64,000 bases of DNA from CAZYME01 sp964648115 (GTDB taxonomy: Bacteria; Pseudomonadota; Gammaproteobacteria; Legionellales; Legionellaceae), in contig CAZYME010000002.1 in NCBI GenBank assembly GCA_964648115.1, positions 62,001 through 126,000 on the forward strand, in the 5' to 3' direction. Shown in pieces: positions 8,966 to 17,346 of the stretch (position 1 is its first letter; each line of letters begins with the position of its first letter). A program made the position numbers and the translations under genes. The notes under the pieces were generated by a model that was not told where the DNA came from, did not search any database, and saw nothing but the letters and a program-made list of their open reading frames with translations.

Positions 8966-9067
8966 GTAGGTTGGGCCCATGGCCCAACAACTGCTCGAAG
9001 CGACACCAAACATGATACCTCATAATGTGGCACTTCGTGCGCTTGTTGGGCCATGGGCCCAACCTAC
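8966..9067. repeat. Palindromic repeat, family A (full copy)
   Basis: The outer arms are gtaggttgggcccatggccc at the left and its complement (ggccatgggcccaacctac) at the right. A less paired centre carries tgtggcacttcgtgcg. The same arm and centre sequences recur at 12.2, 36.7 and 48.85 kb, and arms alone at 30.1, 55.5 and 61.7 kb. It carries no coding capacity and lies between wrbA and a small unknown gene. Confidence 0.8.
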
Positions 9068-9119
9068 CTTTTATTGCTGGATTTATAAACTATTTACTTG
9101 TGCGCGTAAATAAAAAGAA

Positions 9120-9494
9120 TCAACAACCAAAACCAGGTGCAGGGGGCTCTATCATTCGGACAGTTTCCATAGTAGCTCCTAGCATGCAAGGGAGATATAG
9201 GTGATTAAAATGCATTTGCGTTTCATAACGAACTCCCATATCCATAAATTGATCATCTTTTAAACCGGTTCGTTCTTTAAAAAAGAATTTCTGCTCCGTA
9301 GTAGGGAAATTTAGACAAACACGCCCCTCTGCCGATATAAAAGGGCTAAAATTACATGTTTTGTCTGAGTCTCCGCCTATAAGGGCAATGTCGTGTGCTT
9401 GCATGTCTTTTGTAAACGCATCTTTTTTCTCTGCATCTTCAAATTCAAGTTGTAATCCTTGCTCGGTGATAGTGAACTTAATGTGCTCTTCCAT
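9120..9494 (-). CDS. Hypothetical protein, 124 residues
   Basis: The start MEEHIKFTITEQG is preferred because AGGGG lies seven bases upstream; an earlier in-frame ATG would add nine residues. I do not recognise the family. The protein is soluble-looking, acidic at first, with cysteines at CNFSPF and at its C-terminal end (PPAPGFGC), and no signal peptide. It lies just downstream of the ankyrin-like gene on the same strand, about 60 bases away, so it may be a partner or a small effector. Function unknown. Confidence 0.65.
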   Translation of the reverse strand: MEEHIKFTITEQGLQLEFEDAEKKDAFTKDMQAHDIALIGGDSDKTCNFSPFISAEGRVCLNFPTTEQKFFFKERTGLKDDQFMDMGVRYETQMHFNHLYLPCMLGATMETVRMIEPPAPGFGC

Positions 9495-9554
9495 TTTAAT
9501 ACCCCTGACTTTATGTTCCAAATTATAGCAGATACTATCAAGCTAAAAACCAAC

Positions 9555-12074
9555 TCAGCTTGTATTCCCTGGGCTGGCGGGAGCTGCGGGTTCTGCATCA
9601 GAAACATCCTCCACTTTTTCATGATGCTCCTGACGTTGAGCAAGATACCTGCTTTTTAGCTCTTTATAAGTACTGGCGACAGTAGCTTCATTCACAGTTC
9701 CATCGGGGTTAAGTTCACTTCCTGTTTTTGAAATACGGTGAGAGGCTAGCTCTTTTCGAAGTGTATCTACTTCAGGTGTTTTAAATGCGTCATTCATAAT
9801 TTCAGCTCTATTTGCTACAGGAACATTCAATAGCGCTGTAAGGATTCTTGTCCCTTTTTGCCTGCTTTCAAATCCCGTTAAAGGATTACCCGAGCTCAGA
9901 AGCTCATTTATCTTGATTATAATGAGCGGAGTGATTCTATCCTTTTGCATTGCACTCAAAGTGGCTTGCAGTTCACTTTTAAGCGCATTCATGGTTGCTA
10001 GGTCAGGTGATGTTCCTATCAAATCGGCTTTTTCTCGATAAAATTCATCCATCCTGGTGTCACCGGTCGGAAGAACTCTGAACGCCGATATGCGAGCCAA
10101 TAAATCATTACACTCATACTCTACTTTATAGAGTTCGCCTAGGAACTTCTGCCTATCATCCCCCGCACTGTCGACGCTTTTTATCCATGCAATTTGTGAT
10201 TCAGAAAGTAGAGTGCTGAGATCTTCATTTGGCGTATAATCGGCAAATGAATGCAATTGATATTTCATCGCATTAAACAAAAAAATACGATCCTCATCCT
10301 TCTGCAACTTCTCAAGCAAAGCCTTAAAATCAGCAAAGGAGCCTATTAAATCTGGGAGTTGTGGCCGCATACTTTGCAAAAATAACGCTAATTTACCTTC
10401 ATCGTTTTCAGCAAAGAAGATTGATAAATTACCTCTTATCTCCTCCAGGGTAAATTTGCGCTCTTCGCGAGTCAATGCACCAAGAAAACGCTGGAAATTA
10501 GCAGGACTCCGAACCAAAAGACCATCAAGCTCCTCTGCAACCGAAATCACATTTCTAGTTAGAGGGCTTGCATTGGCACGCTCAAACATCGCCTTAAGCT
10601 GTCCGGTTAAGAAAACCCTGTCAAAGGGAGGATACGGTTTGACTAGATCCAGTGCACTTTGCCCATCGGGGCCTTTCTGGTAAGGATTGCCTCCTTGAAG
10701 AATAAATCCTTTTAATCTTTGCGAGTTAGGCAGGCTTGTTAAATCGCCTTCAACCATCCCTACGCGCTCAGGCAAACTTTGGTGAATATTATGGTTGCGT
10801 AGCTCAATTTTGGATATTGCCGCTTCCACATAGGAGCGGGCAATCGGTGATTTATCCCTGGCTAAATCCATCACAGTTTTGCCTTCATGATTACGAATCA
10901 TCGGATCCCCACCTGCTAAAATCATGGCGTAGAGTCGTTTACCCAATAACTCGTTATCATAAGTAGTCGTTGAAATAACGCGATGCAATTCTGTATCACC
11001 CTTCGGATCAGGTGTGTTCAGTTTTTCTGCCAGGGAAACATCCCTCACTGAAGCCTGGAGAAATAGATCACTGTGAAGCGTACCCATGGGTTTTGCTGGA
11101 TACCGCTCTAACGTTGTCGAGCAAGTTGAAAATGGATTAGCAAGGATATTTTGAACACCTTGTATTGGTGGAGGGGCTCCCCGCAAAGACAAGAATCCTT
11201 TAGGGGGCTCGGTAGGAACTTGTCGATAGGCTGTTTCTGGATCTGCATGAGAGACAGTTGAGACTATATTATCAGGTATTTTTTGAATACTGTATGAAGT
11301 AATAACATGACTGCATTCCATAGGTATGGATTTTTCATGTTTTTGCAATTGCTGAATTAAAGCTTGCACCTCCTTTTTCTCAACCCCCATAGCATGATCA
11401 AGACAAATACCTACGGTTGAAATATATTCATCGTTCTTGGAGGTCGTTATTTTTATTGCAGCACCATGTTGATTAACATCACCGGTTAAGACTTCTTTTG
11501 TATCTTTTAAAATGGCATCAGGAAGCTGAGCTTCGGTACAATCATTATCCGTTGTTAATCTATACAACGCTCCGTCTGCGTTTTGGTATTGGAAATCTCT
11601 ATCGGCATGATATTTTTTAGAGAAATGATGAATTATTGGTGTATTTCCAGGTTGCGTAGGTGCTTGAACATAGAGCCCGCAATTATGAACTCCCCCGTCT
11701 GCCCACATCACCGGAAAAGTAGCGAGAACCATATGAACGTCTGGTGGTAAAGAATTAGCAATGGTTGCTGTTTGTTTAATAATGGCTTTGTATTCGTCCA
11801 AGGTAAATGGCGCGTCTCTAGGGTAGAACGAAAATTCGTCGGTTGTTAGTCGTGTTATCTGACTAGCCCCTGGCCGATCTGCCGTTGCCTGCTTAGCATC
11901 CGTTGCAGCCCCGGCCATGCGTGCAATATATTCAACAACCGTAGCTATTCTATCGGGACTTTGTGTGCCAGAGTTTGCTACAAGTGGGTGAGTTGACTTA
12001 TCACCCACCTTGCTTTGGGCTACTTGCCCGGCATGTCCCTGAACAAGAAGGTCTTCGATAAAAATGGGTGGCAT
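9555..12074 (-). CDS. Large ankyrin-like protein, candidate secreted effector
   Basis: The 839-residue protein begins MPPIFIEDLLVQG, with AGAGG eight bases upstream. I do not recognise the N-terminal third (residues 1-300). Around residues 350-480 there are degenerate ankyrin-type units, seen as GDTELHRVIS, ILAGGDPMIRNHEGKTVMDLARD, FILQGGNPYQKGPDGQSALDLV. The remainder is helical and charged and ends in a Pro/Ala/Glu-rich tail (EKVEDVSDAEPAAPAS). There is no signal peptide or membrane segment. Ankyrin repeats of this kind in Legionellales commonly occur in Dot/Icm substrates, and the acidic tail resembles their secretion signals. The effector role is inference. Confidence 0.7.
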   Translation of the reverse strand: MPPIFIEDLLVQGHAGQVAQSKVGDKSTHPLVANSGTQSPDRIATVVEYIARMAGAATDAKQATADRPGASQITRLTTDEFSFYPRDAPFTLDEYKAIIKQTATIANSLPPDVHMVLATFPVMWADGGVHNCGLYVQAPTQPGNTPIIHHFSKKYHADRDFQYQNADGALYRLTTDNDCTEAQLPDAILKDTKEVLTGDVNQHGAAIKITTSKNDEYISTVGICLDHAMGVEKKEVQALIQQLQKHEKSIPMECSHVITSYSIQKIPDNIVSTVSHADPETAYRQVPTEPPKGFLSLRGAPPPIQGVQNILANPFSTCSTTLERYPAKPMGTLHSDLFLQASVRDVSLAEKLNTPDPKGDTELHRVISTTTYDNELLGKRLYAMILAGGDPMIRNHEGKTVMDLARDKSPIARSYVEAAISKIELRNHNIHQSLPERVGMVEGDLTSLPNSQRLKGFILQGGNPYQKGPDGQSALDLVKPYPPFDRVFLTGQLKAMFERANASPLTRNVISVAEELDGLLVRSPANFQRFLGALTREERKFTLEEIRGNLSIFFAENDEGKLALFLQSMRPQLPDLIGSFADFKALLEKLQKDEDRIFLFNAMKYQLHSFADYTPNEDLSTLLSESQIAWIKSVDSAGDDRQKFLGELYKVEYECNDLLARISAFRVLPTGDTRMDEFYREKADLIGTSPDLATMNALKSELQATLSAMQKDRITPLIIIKINELLSSGNPLTGFESRQKGTRILTALLNVPVANRAEIMNDAFKTPEVDTLRKELASHRISKTGSELNPDGTVNEATVASTYKELKSRYLAQRQEHHEKVEDVSDAEPAAPASPGNTS

Positions 12075-12203
12075 AATCGATGCCTCTTTTTTTCTATGGT
12101 ATATTTTTATATCTTATTTATCACTATTATAGCATTTTGAATAAAAAGTGGCGCAAATGGCTTCGCTTAACATCAATTTAGGATGGGAAATGAATAAATA
12201 TAT

Positions 12204-12311
12204 GTAGGTTGGCGCCATCGGCCCAACAACTGCGCGAAGCGCCACCAAACTTGATTTCTACACATGTAATGTGGCACTTCGTGCGTTTGTTGGGCAAATT
12301 GCCCAACCTAC
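12204..12311. repeat. Palindromic repeat, family A (full copy)
   Basis: This is the second full-length copy: gtaggttggcgcca on the left, tgtggcacttcgtgcg in the middle, then ttgttgggcaaattgcccaacctac on the right. The arms have diverged from one another more than in the 8.97-kb copy. It occupies most of the roughly 310-base gap between the ankyrin-like gene and the yihY gene; nothing else was seen in that gap. Confidence 0.75.
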
Positions 12312-12388
12312 TTTTAATAATCCTGAATACAAATTTAGCTTTTTTTATGCGATAGTTATATTAACCACCCCCATGAACATTGGATGGT

Positions 12389-13600
12389 ATGCAAAAACTC
12401 ACTGAGAAGTTGGCTGAGGGAAAACGCTTTATACTATTTGTTGTCGGGCACTTTATTGACGATGATTGCCCTTACCGGGCCTCGGCTTTGGCGTTTACGA
12501 CACTGCTTGCCATTGTGCCGTTAATGTCCGTTGGGCTTTCTATTTTATCTACTTTTCCTGTCTTCCAAAACTTAGCAGGGCCGGTACAAGATTTTATTTT
12601 TGCCAATTTTGTCCCTGCCACCGGTAAAATAATTCAAAATTATTTACAGGTTTTTGCTAAACAAGTCTCCAAACTGTCCGTTATCGGCGTATCCTTTTTG
12701 TTTATTGTGGCCTTGTTGGTCATGTATACGATTGAAAGCGCCATGAACAAGATTTGGCGAATCAGCTCATCTCGCCATGGCGTATCAGCACTTTTACTGT
12801 ATTGGGCAATTTTGTCTCTAGCACCTTTCCTATTAGGGCTCAGCCTTGCAGTTAGCTCATATTTTCTCTCTCTACCCTTTATAGCAGACCATGACACACC
12901 TAGCCTTCTCAGCTCGCTGCCTTTTATATTTTCCTTGGCTGGCTTTACTTTTCTTTACGTCATTGTGCCCAATTGCCCCGTGCGATTCTTGCATGGGCTT
13001 TACGGGGGGATCGTTGCGGCGCTTCTCTTTGAGTCTGCAAAAATAGCATTTGGTTACTATTTATCGCACCACAATACCTACCAGCTACTGTATGGAGCAT
13101 TTGCCACCGTACCCATTTTTTTTGTGTGGGTCTATTGGGTATGGATTATTACATTGCTCGGCGCTGAGATAAGTTATGCATTCTCAGTGCACCATCAAAG
13201 ACGACCCGGAGTCCCCCTGGATGGCTTTTCACATGCTCTTTTATGGCTATATGAACTCAGATTGGCCCAGGTGGAGGGCAAGGCGTTGACGGTAGATGAG
13301 TTAATTGATGCGAGTAAACAAGCATACCTGGTTGATGTTGGTGATGTGCTCAAACAACTCATTGTTCTCAAGCTTATCAAAAGGACAAATGATGGCCATT
13401 ACATGTTGAGCCGAGATTTAGGACAAGTCACGCTTTATGACCTGTCCCAACTACTACCCTATCGCCTACCTACCCTATCCGAATTGACTCATCACAAAGA
13501 CCCTATTGCAAAGCGATGGCAAGCACACATTCAAAAAGCGGATAAGCATCTTAAGCAAACACTTGCGGTGAGCTTGGAGGAATTGTTTCAAGATGGGTAA
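12389..13600 (+). CDS. YihY/BrkB family inner-membrane protein
   Basis: The ATG at 12389 gives a 403-residue protein; a TTG three codons upstream is also possible. About six hydrophobic segments fall between residues 30 and 260, with the family signature YRASALAFTTLLAIVPLMSV near the start. YGAFATVPIFFVWVYWVWII lies before the last membrane segment. The C-terminal 130 residues are soluble and look like a winged-helix extension. The family was once called ribonuclease BN by mistake; its true role (envelope or lipid transport has been proposed) is unsettled. Confidence 0.86.
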   Translation: MQKLTEKLAEGKRFILFVVGHFIDDDCPYRASALAFTTLLAIVPLMSVGLSILSTFPVFQNLAGPVQDFIFANFVPATGKIIQNYLQVFAKQVSKLSVIGVSFLFIVALLVMYTIESAMNKIWRISSSRHGVSALLLYWAILSLAPFLLGLSLAVSSYFLSLPFIADHDTPSLLSSLPFIFSLAGFTFLYVIVPNCPVRFLHGLYGGIVAALLFESAKIAFGYYLSHHNTYQLLYGAFATVPIFFVWVYWVWIITLLGAEISYAFSVHHQRRPGVPLDGFSHALLWLYELRLAQVEGKALTVDELIDASKQAYLVDVGDVLKQLIVLKLIKRTNDGHYMLSRDLGQVTLYDLSQLLPYRLPTLSELTHHKDPIAKRWQAHIQKADKHLKQTLAVSLEELFQDG

Positions 13601-13607
13601 ACGTTCG

Positions 13608-13718
13608 ATGTAGCCCGTATGGAGCGAAGCGGAATGCGGGAACGACAGTTCATACGTTGTGAACGGCTACACAGGGTTTTGTGATCCCGCATTCCGCTTC
13701 GCTCCATACGGGCTACAT
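13608..13718. repeat. Palindromic repeat, family B (full copy)
   Basis: A long hairpin starts atgtagcccgtatggagcga and ends in the exact complement (tcgctccatacgggctacat). The arms are about 30 bases around a loop with ttcatacgttgtgaacggct. The arms share the gtagccYGgatgg...ccatccaggctac pattern of copies at 19.9, 37.7 and 61.2 kb, and a fragment at 42.27 kb. Confidence 0.8.
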
Positions 13719-13727
13719 CTTTTTATA

Positions 13728-13792
13728 GTAATTGTTCACGGGGTATGTAATTAGGGGTGTTTTGTGCAAATGTCGTCCCCGTGAACGATTAC
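13728..13792. repeat. Inverted repeat next to hslU 3' end
   Basis: The arm gtaattgttcacgggg is matched by ccccgtgaacgattac 33 bases later. It abuts the end of hslU and could be a transcript-end hairpin, or the remnant of a further small repeat family. There is no T-tract. Confidence 0.5.
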
Positions 13793-13795
13793 ATT

Positions 13796-15133
13796 TTATA
13801 AAATATAACGCGTCAAATCCTCGTCCGCGACTAACTCACCCAAATGCTTCTGCACATAATCGGCGTCCACTTCTACCGCTTCACCTGCTTTATCCGTTGC
13901 CTCAAAAGAAACAACTTCTAGCAACCGTTCCATCACGGTATACAAACGACGAGCGCCAATATTTTCGGTGCGTTCATTCACCTGCCAAGCAACTTCCGCA
14001 ATACGACGAATACCTGTCTCAGCATAAGAAAGCTGCAAACCTTCCGTCGCCATCAATGCAATATACTGCTCTGTTAAAGAGGCATGAGGCTCCGTCAAAA
14101 TTCGCACAAAATCATCAACACTGAGTGCTGAAAGCTCCACTCGAATAGGCAATCTACCTTGCAGCTCAGCAATTAAATCTGATGGTTTTGCCACATGGAA
14201 GGCGCCCGATGCAATAAACAAAATATGATCTGATTTAATCATGCCATACTTTGTCGAGACCGTAGAACCCTCAACTAATGGCAGTAAGTCTCGCTGCACC
14301 CCTTCACGAGAAACATCCCCTCCTTGTTCCGCACGCTTAGCCACCTTGTCAATTTCGTCAATAAACACGATGCCATTCTGCTCAACATTTTCAATCGCAC
14401 GTATTTTAATATCTTCTTCATTAATCAGTTTTGCTGCCTCTTCTTCACAAAGCATTTTCATAGCTTTATGAACAGGCAATTTACGCGTTTTAGTGCGACT
14501 TGTGCCCACTTGTTGAAACATCGATTGCAATTGACTGGTCATTTCCTCCATGCCGGGAGGAGACATGATTTCAACCCCCACAGGAGCTACAGAAACCTCA
14601 ATCTCAATCTCGTTATCATCAAGCTTACCTTCACGCAGTTGCTTACGAAAAACTTGGCGTGTTGTTGAATCTTTTTCATCCGGTGTTAAGCTACCCCGAG
14701 CAGGAGGGAGCAGTGCATCAAGTATCCGCTCTTCTGCAGCATCTTCCGCAGAGCTTTGGACTTTTTTCATCGCTAATTCGCGCTCTTGCTTAATAGCAAT
14801 ATCCGCCAAATCACGAATAATGGAGTCAACATCCCGCCCCACATAACCTATTTCAGTAAATTTGGTTGCCTCAACCTTGATAAAAGGTGCCCCAGCGAGC
14901 TTCGCCAAACGCCTAGCAATCTCCGTTTTACCTACCCCTGTAGGCCCAATCATTAAAATATTTTTAGGCATAATCTCATTGCGCAACCCAGCATCTTCAA
15001 TCTGCATCCGCCGCCAACGATTACGAAGGGCTATTGCCACAGCTCGTTTAGCGCTGTCTTGCCCGATAATATGCTTATTCAGCTCCTCTACAATTTCACG
15101 AGGAGTCATTACTGTCATCAATGTATTAGTCAC
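13796..15133 (-). CDS. hslU: ATP-dependent unfoldase subunit HslU (ClpY)
   Basis: This 445-residue AAA+ ATPase feeds substrates into the HslV peptidase. The Walker A motif GPTGVGKT lies at residues 63-70 and the Walker B core in IVFIDEIDKVAKR, with the I-domain between them. The C-terminal ADEDLTRYIL end docks on HslV. A GTG start overlaps the hslV stop and has GGAAAG upstream; an ATG five codons later (MTVMTPREIV) fits family alignments equally well. It is transcribed after hslV and probably coupled to it. Confidence 0.96.
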   Translation of the reverse strand: MTNTLMTVMTPREIVEELNKHIIGQDSAKRAVAIALRNRWRRMQIEDAGLRNEIMPKNILMIGPTGVGKTEIARRLAKLAGAPFIKVEATKFTEIGYVGRDVDSIIRDLADIAIKQERELAMKKVQSSAEDAAEERILDALLPPARGSLTPDEKDSTTRQVFRKQLREGKLDDNEIEIEVSVAPVGVEIMSPPGMEEMTSQLQSMFQQVGTSRTKTRKLPVHKAMKMLCEEEAAKLINEEDIKIRAIENVEQNGIVFIDEIDKVAKRAEQGGDVSREGVQRDLLPLVEGSTVSTKYGMIKSDHILFIASGAFHVAKPSDLIAELQGRLPIRVELSALSVDDFVRILTEPHASLTEQYIALMATEGLQLSYAETGIRRIAEVAWQVNERTENIGARRLYTVMERLLEVVSFEATDKAGEAVEVDADYVQKHLGELVADEDLTRYIL

Positions 15134-15674
15134 AATCGCTTTCCAATTCTTCTATCGTTAAGTTGTGGTTAGTGTAAATGCAGATGTCTCCAGCAATAGA
15201 TAATGCTTTTTGAACAATATCAGCTGCACTCAACTTGGTATTCTCAAGCAACGCGCGAGCAGCGGCCTGAGCAAAAGGCCCACCTGAACCTATAGCCATC
15301 AAACCTTCCTCAGGCTCAATGACATCTCCATTACCAGTAATAATCAAAGACGCTTTGCTGTCAGCAACTGCCAGCAATGCTTCTAACCGACGCAAGATTT
15401 TATCAGTACGCCAATCTTTAGCCAGCTCCACTGCTGCGCGTACCAAATGGCCTTGATGCATTTCTAATTTGCTTTCAAAACGCTCAAACAAGGTAAATGC
15501 ATCCGCCGTTCCTCCCGCAAAACCCGCAATCACCTTATCTTTATATAAGCGCCGTACTTTTCGTGCATTGCCTTTCATCACGGTATTACCGAGACTGACT
15601 TGACCATCACCGCCAATGACCACCTTATTACCCCGTCTTACAGACAGGATAGTAGTACCGCGAAATTGTTCCAA
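15126..15674 (-). CDS. hslV: ATP-dependent protease subunit HslV (ClpQ)
   Basis: The 182-residue N-terminal-nucleophile peptidase has its catalytic threonine at position 7 in GTTILSVRRGNKVVIGGDGQ. The six preceding residues (MEQFRG) are expected to be removed on maturation, as in the longer HslV forms of Legionella-like bacteria. GSGGPFAQAAARALL is a further family signature. With HslU it forms the two-component bacterial proteasome analogue that degrades misfolded and regulatory proteins. It is the first gene of the pair. Confidence 0.96.
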   Translation of the reverse strand: MEQFRGTTILSVRRGNKVVIGGDGQVSLGNTVMKGNARKVRRLYKDKVIAGFAGGTADAFTLFERFESKLEMHQGHLVRAAVELAKDWRTDKILRRLEALLAVADSKASLIITGNGDVIEPEEGLMAIGSGGPFAQAAARALLENTKLSAADIVQKALSIAGDICIYTNHNLTIEELESDCD

Positions 15675-15726
15675 AATAGACCTCGCAACGTCGAAACCCT
15701 ATTAATTGGGGATCATTAATGAAAAA

Positions 15727-16659
15727 TCAATGGGAAGAAGTAAAATTATCTTCCAAAGAATTTTCTGCAGGTATTAATATAGGAGCCTCCAAAGGTTGCT
15801 TTTTGGCTCGGCAAGGCGGGGGGGCTAGAAACAAATGAGATTGCACATCAGCTAACCCCTTCTGGCTGTCATTTAATCTTAATCTCCTTTTTTTCCTCGG
15901 AGGTTCCAGGGAGGGTGAGGGTGGTTGTAGTAATGAAGTAACAACTATTTTTGCACCTATTTCATCACTAGAAATCAACATGGAGCCCCTATCAGTAGCA
16001 GTAGGCTGTGACTCCTTATTCCCAACCGACCCCGTTGATAAAAGTTCATATAATGACTCAAGCCCAAAACCACAACCCCCAAAAAAATATTTTTTATTTT
16101 TATGTTTCCTGCTATCCCATAATTTCTTTTGACCTTGCGAGCGCTGCGAAAAGTGCTCAATATATTCAGGCGGAAAACCACCCGCATTATCAGAAACAGT
16201 AATAGCAACGTGCTTACCCATGATTTGTAATGCAACATTCATTACCAGATGTGTTTTATCACTCTTGTCTTTAAAATAGCTTTCTATCATGGAGTCCATA
16301 CTGTTTTTAAGTAGCTCAACAAAATAATTTCGCATGGCATAAATAGCAAGGGGCTCGTTTCCAGCTTGCAGTGCTTTAAGAAAATTTTTCGCTGGGAGTG
16401 TTTCTTTACAGAAGCTAGTTATCGATTTGCATTGGGCAATGAGTAACTTTTCTATGCTCTCCCAATGAGTACCGCCCATTAACTGGTGCAGTTGATCAAC
16501 CAGTATCTTACGTGCTTCCCGAAACTCTCCTTCATGGGAAATGGAGTTAGGGCCGACCAAACGACAATATAAAGGCTTTGCTATTTGACAATACGGGGCT
16601 AAATCGAGATGCAAATCTACCGACAGGTTGGTCGCGGCATGTTTGATTTCAATTTGCAT
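15727..16659 (-). CDS. Stand-alone HATPase-domain protein with nuclear-signal-like patch
   Basis: The 310-residue protein has the ATP-binding boxes of the GHKL/histidine-kinase fold: N box ELLKNSMDS (115-123), G1 box SDNAGGFP (156-163) and G2 box GGCGFGLESL (194-203). There is no dimerisation/phosphoacceptor domain, sensor or membrane segment, so it is not a normal two-component kinase. After the ATPase comes a Pro-rich linker and the basic cluster PPRKKRRLR (253-261), which fits a classical nuclear localisation signal. The tail is Pro/Ala-rich and ends in acidic residues (SLEDNFTSSH). A host-directed role is inferred, not shown. Confidence 0.72.
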   Translation of the reverse strand: MQIEIKHAATNLSVDLHLDLAPYCQIAKPLYCRLVGPNSISHEGEFREARKILVDQLHQLMGGTHWESIEKLLIAQCKSITSFCKETLPAKNFLKALQAGNEPLAIYAMRNYFVELLKNSMDSMIESYFKDKSDKTHLVMNVALQIMGKHVAITVSDNAGGFPPEYIEHFSQRSQGQKKLWDSRKHKNKKYFFGGCGFGLESLYELLSTGSVGNKESQPTATDRGSMLISSDEIGAKIVVTSLLQPPSPSLEPPRKKRRLRLNDSQKGLADVQSHLFLAPPPCRAKKQPLEAPILIPAENSLEDNFTSSH

Positions 16660-16911
16660 TATTCTTCCCAGCGGTGACTAGAAGATAATCCATAGTGCCA
16701 TATAAAAAGAGTTATGCACAATATCTACGTTGTAAGACAAAAGCACCTTATGACTAAAATTGGCACAGTGCTTTATTCATGGAAGGATCTTCGCCTTCGC
16801 GGGCTGACGAATCCCCACAAAGTTGCCGGGGACGACATATGCAGAAGCAGGGATTTAGACAGAATTAGTTGAACAAAAAAAATGTCAGGATTCCTCAGAG
16901 CGACGTGTAAT

Positions 16912-17346
16912 TCAGCCCAGGGTTAAACACTGCTGGCAAACACCCTTTAACTCAATAGCATCCTGATACAATTTAAAATGATGCGTATGGGAGAGCTTTA
17001 CTACTACACTGCGTAAGGCGGGATCATATATTTCAATGACGTGATGGCAATCATTACACACCATCAAAACTTCTGAAGACAAATGTTTCTCAGGCTCACC
17101 ACATAAGGTGTACGATTGGATAGATTCAATCTTGTGCACTGCACCATTGACTACAAAATACTCCAATGCACGATATACCGTAGGTGGCTTTGCATGTTGC
17201 TTTATTTTTAATAAATCATCGAGAATTTCATAGGCTTTTAATGGCTTTTTAGCTTGCCATAAAATGTACAATACCTCTTTTCGCAAAGAGGTCAATTTCA
17301 GTTCAAGAGAAGCACCATATTCTAAAAAATCCGCAGGGAAATTCAT
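16912..17346 (-). CDS. Fur-family metalloregulator, Zur-like
   Basis: The 144-residue protein has an N-terminal winged helix (TSLRKEVLYILW, then PPTVYRALEYFVVNGAVHKIES) and a C-terminal metal domain. Zinc-holding cysteine pairs are visible in CNDCH and CQQC. It is clearly distinct from the true Fur at 60.7 kb, and its spacing is closer to Zur, the zinc-uptake repressor. Its ATG overlaps the deoB stop (ATGA), so it is co-translated with nucleoside-catabolism genes, an unexpected place for a zinc regulator. Zur identity is likely, not certain. Confidence 0.8.
   Translation of the reverse strand: MNFPADFLEYGASLELKLTSLRKEVLYILWQAKKPLKAYEILDDLLKIKQHAKPPTVYRALEYFVVNGAVHKIESIQSYTLCGEPEKHLSSEVLMVCNDCHHVIEIYDPALRSVVVKLSHTHHFKLYQDAIELKGVCQQCLTLG

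Noticed and set aside
8966..9067. Possible CRISPR or attachment site in the hairpin repeats
   Set aside because: There is no regular repeat-spacer spacing, no cas or integrase genes; these are dispersed palindromes.
13610..13716. rho-independent terminator at the family B hairpin after yihY
   Set aside because: The long GC-rich arms match dispersed repeats elsewhere and no T-tract follows; called a repeat instead.
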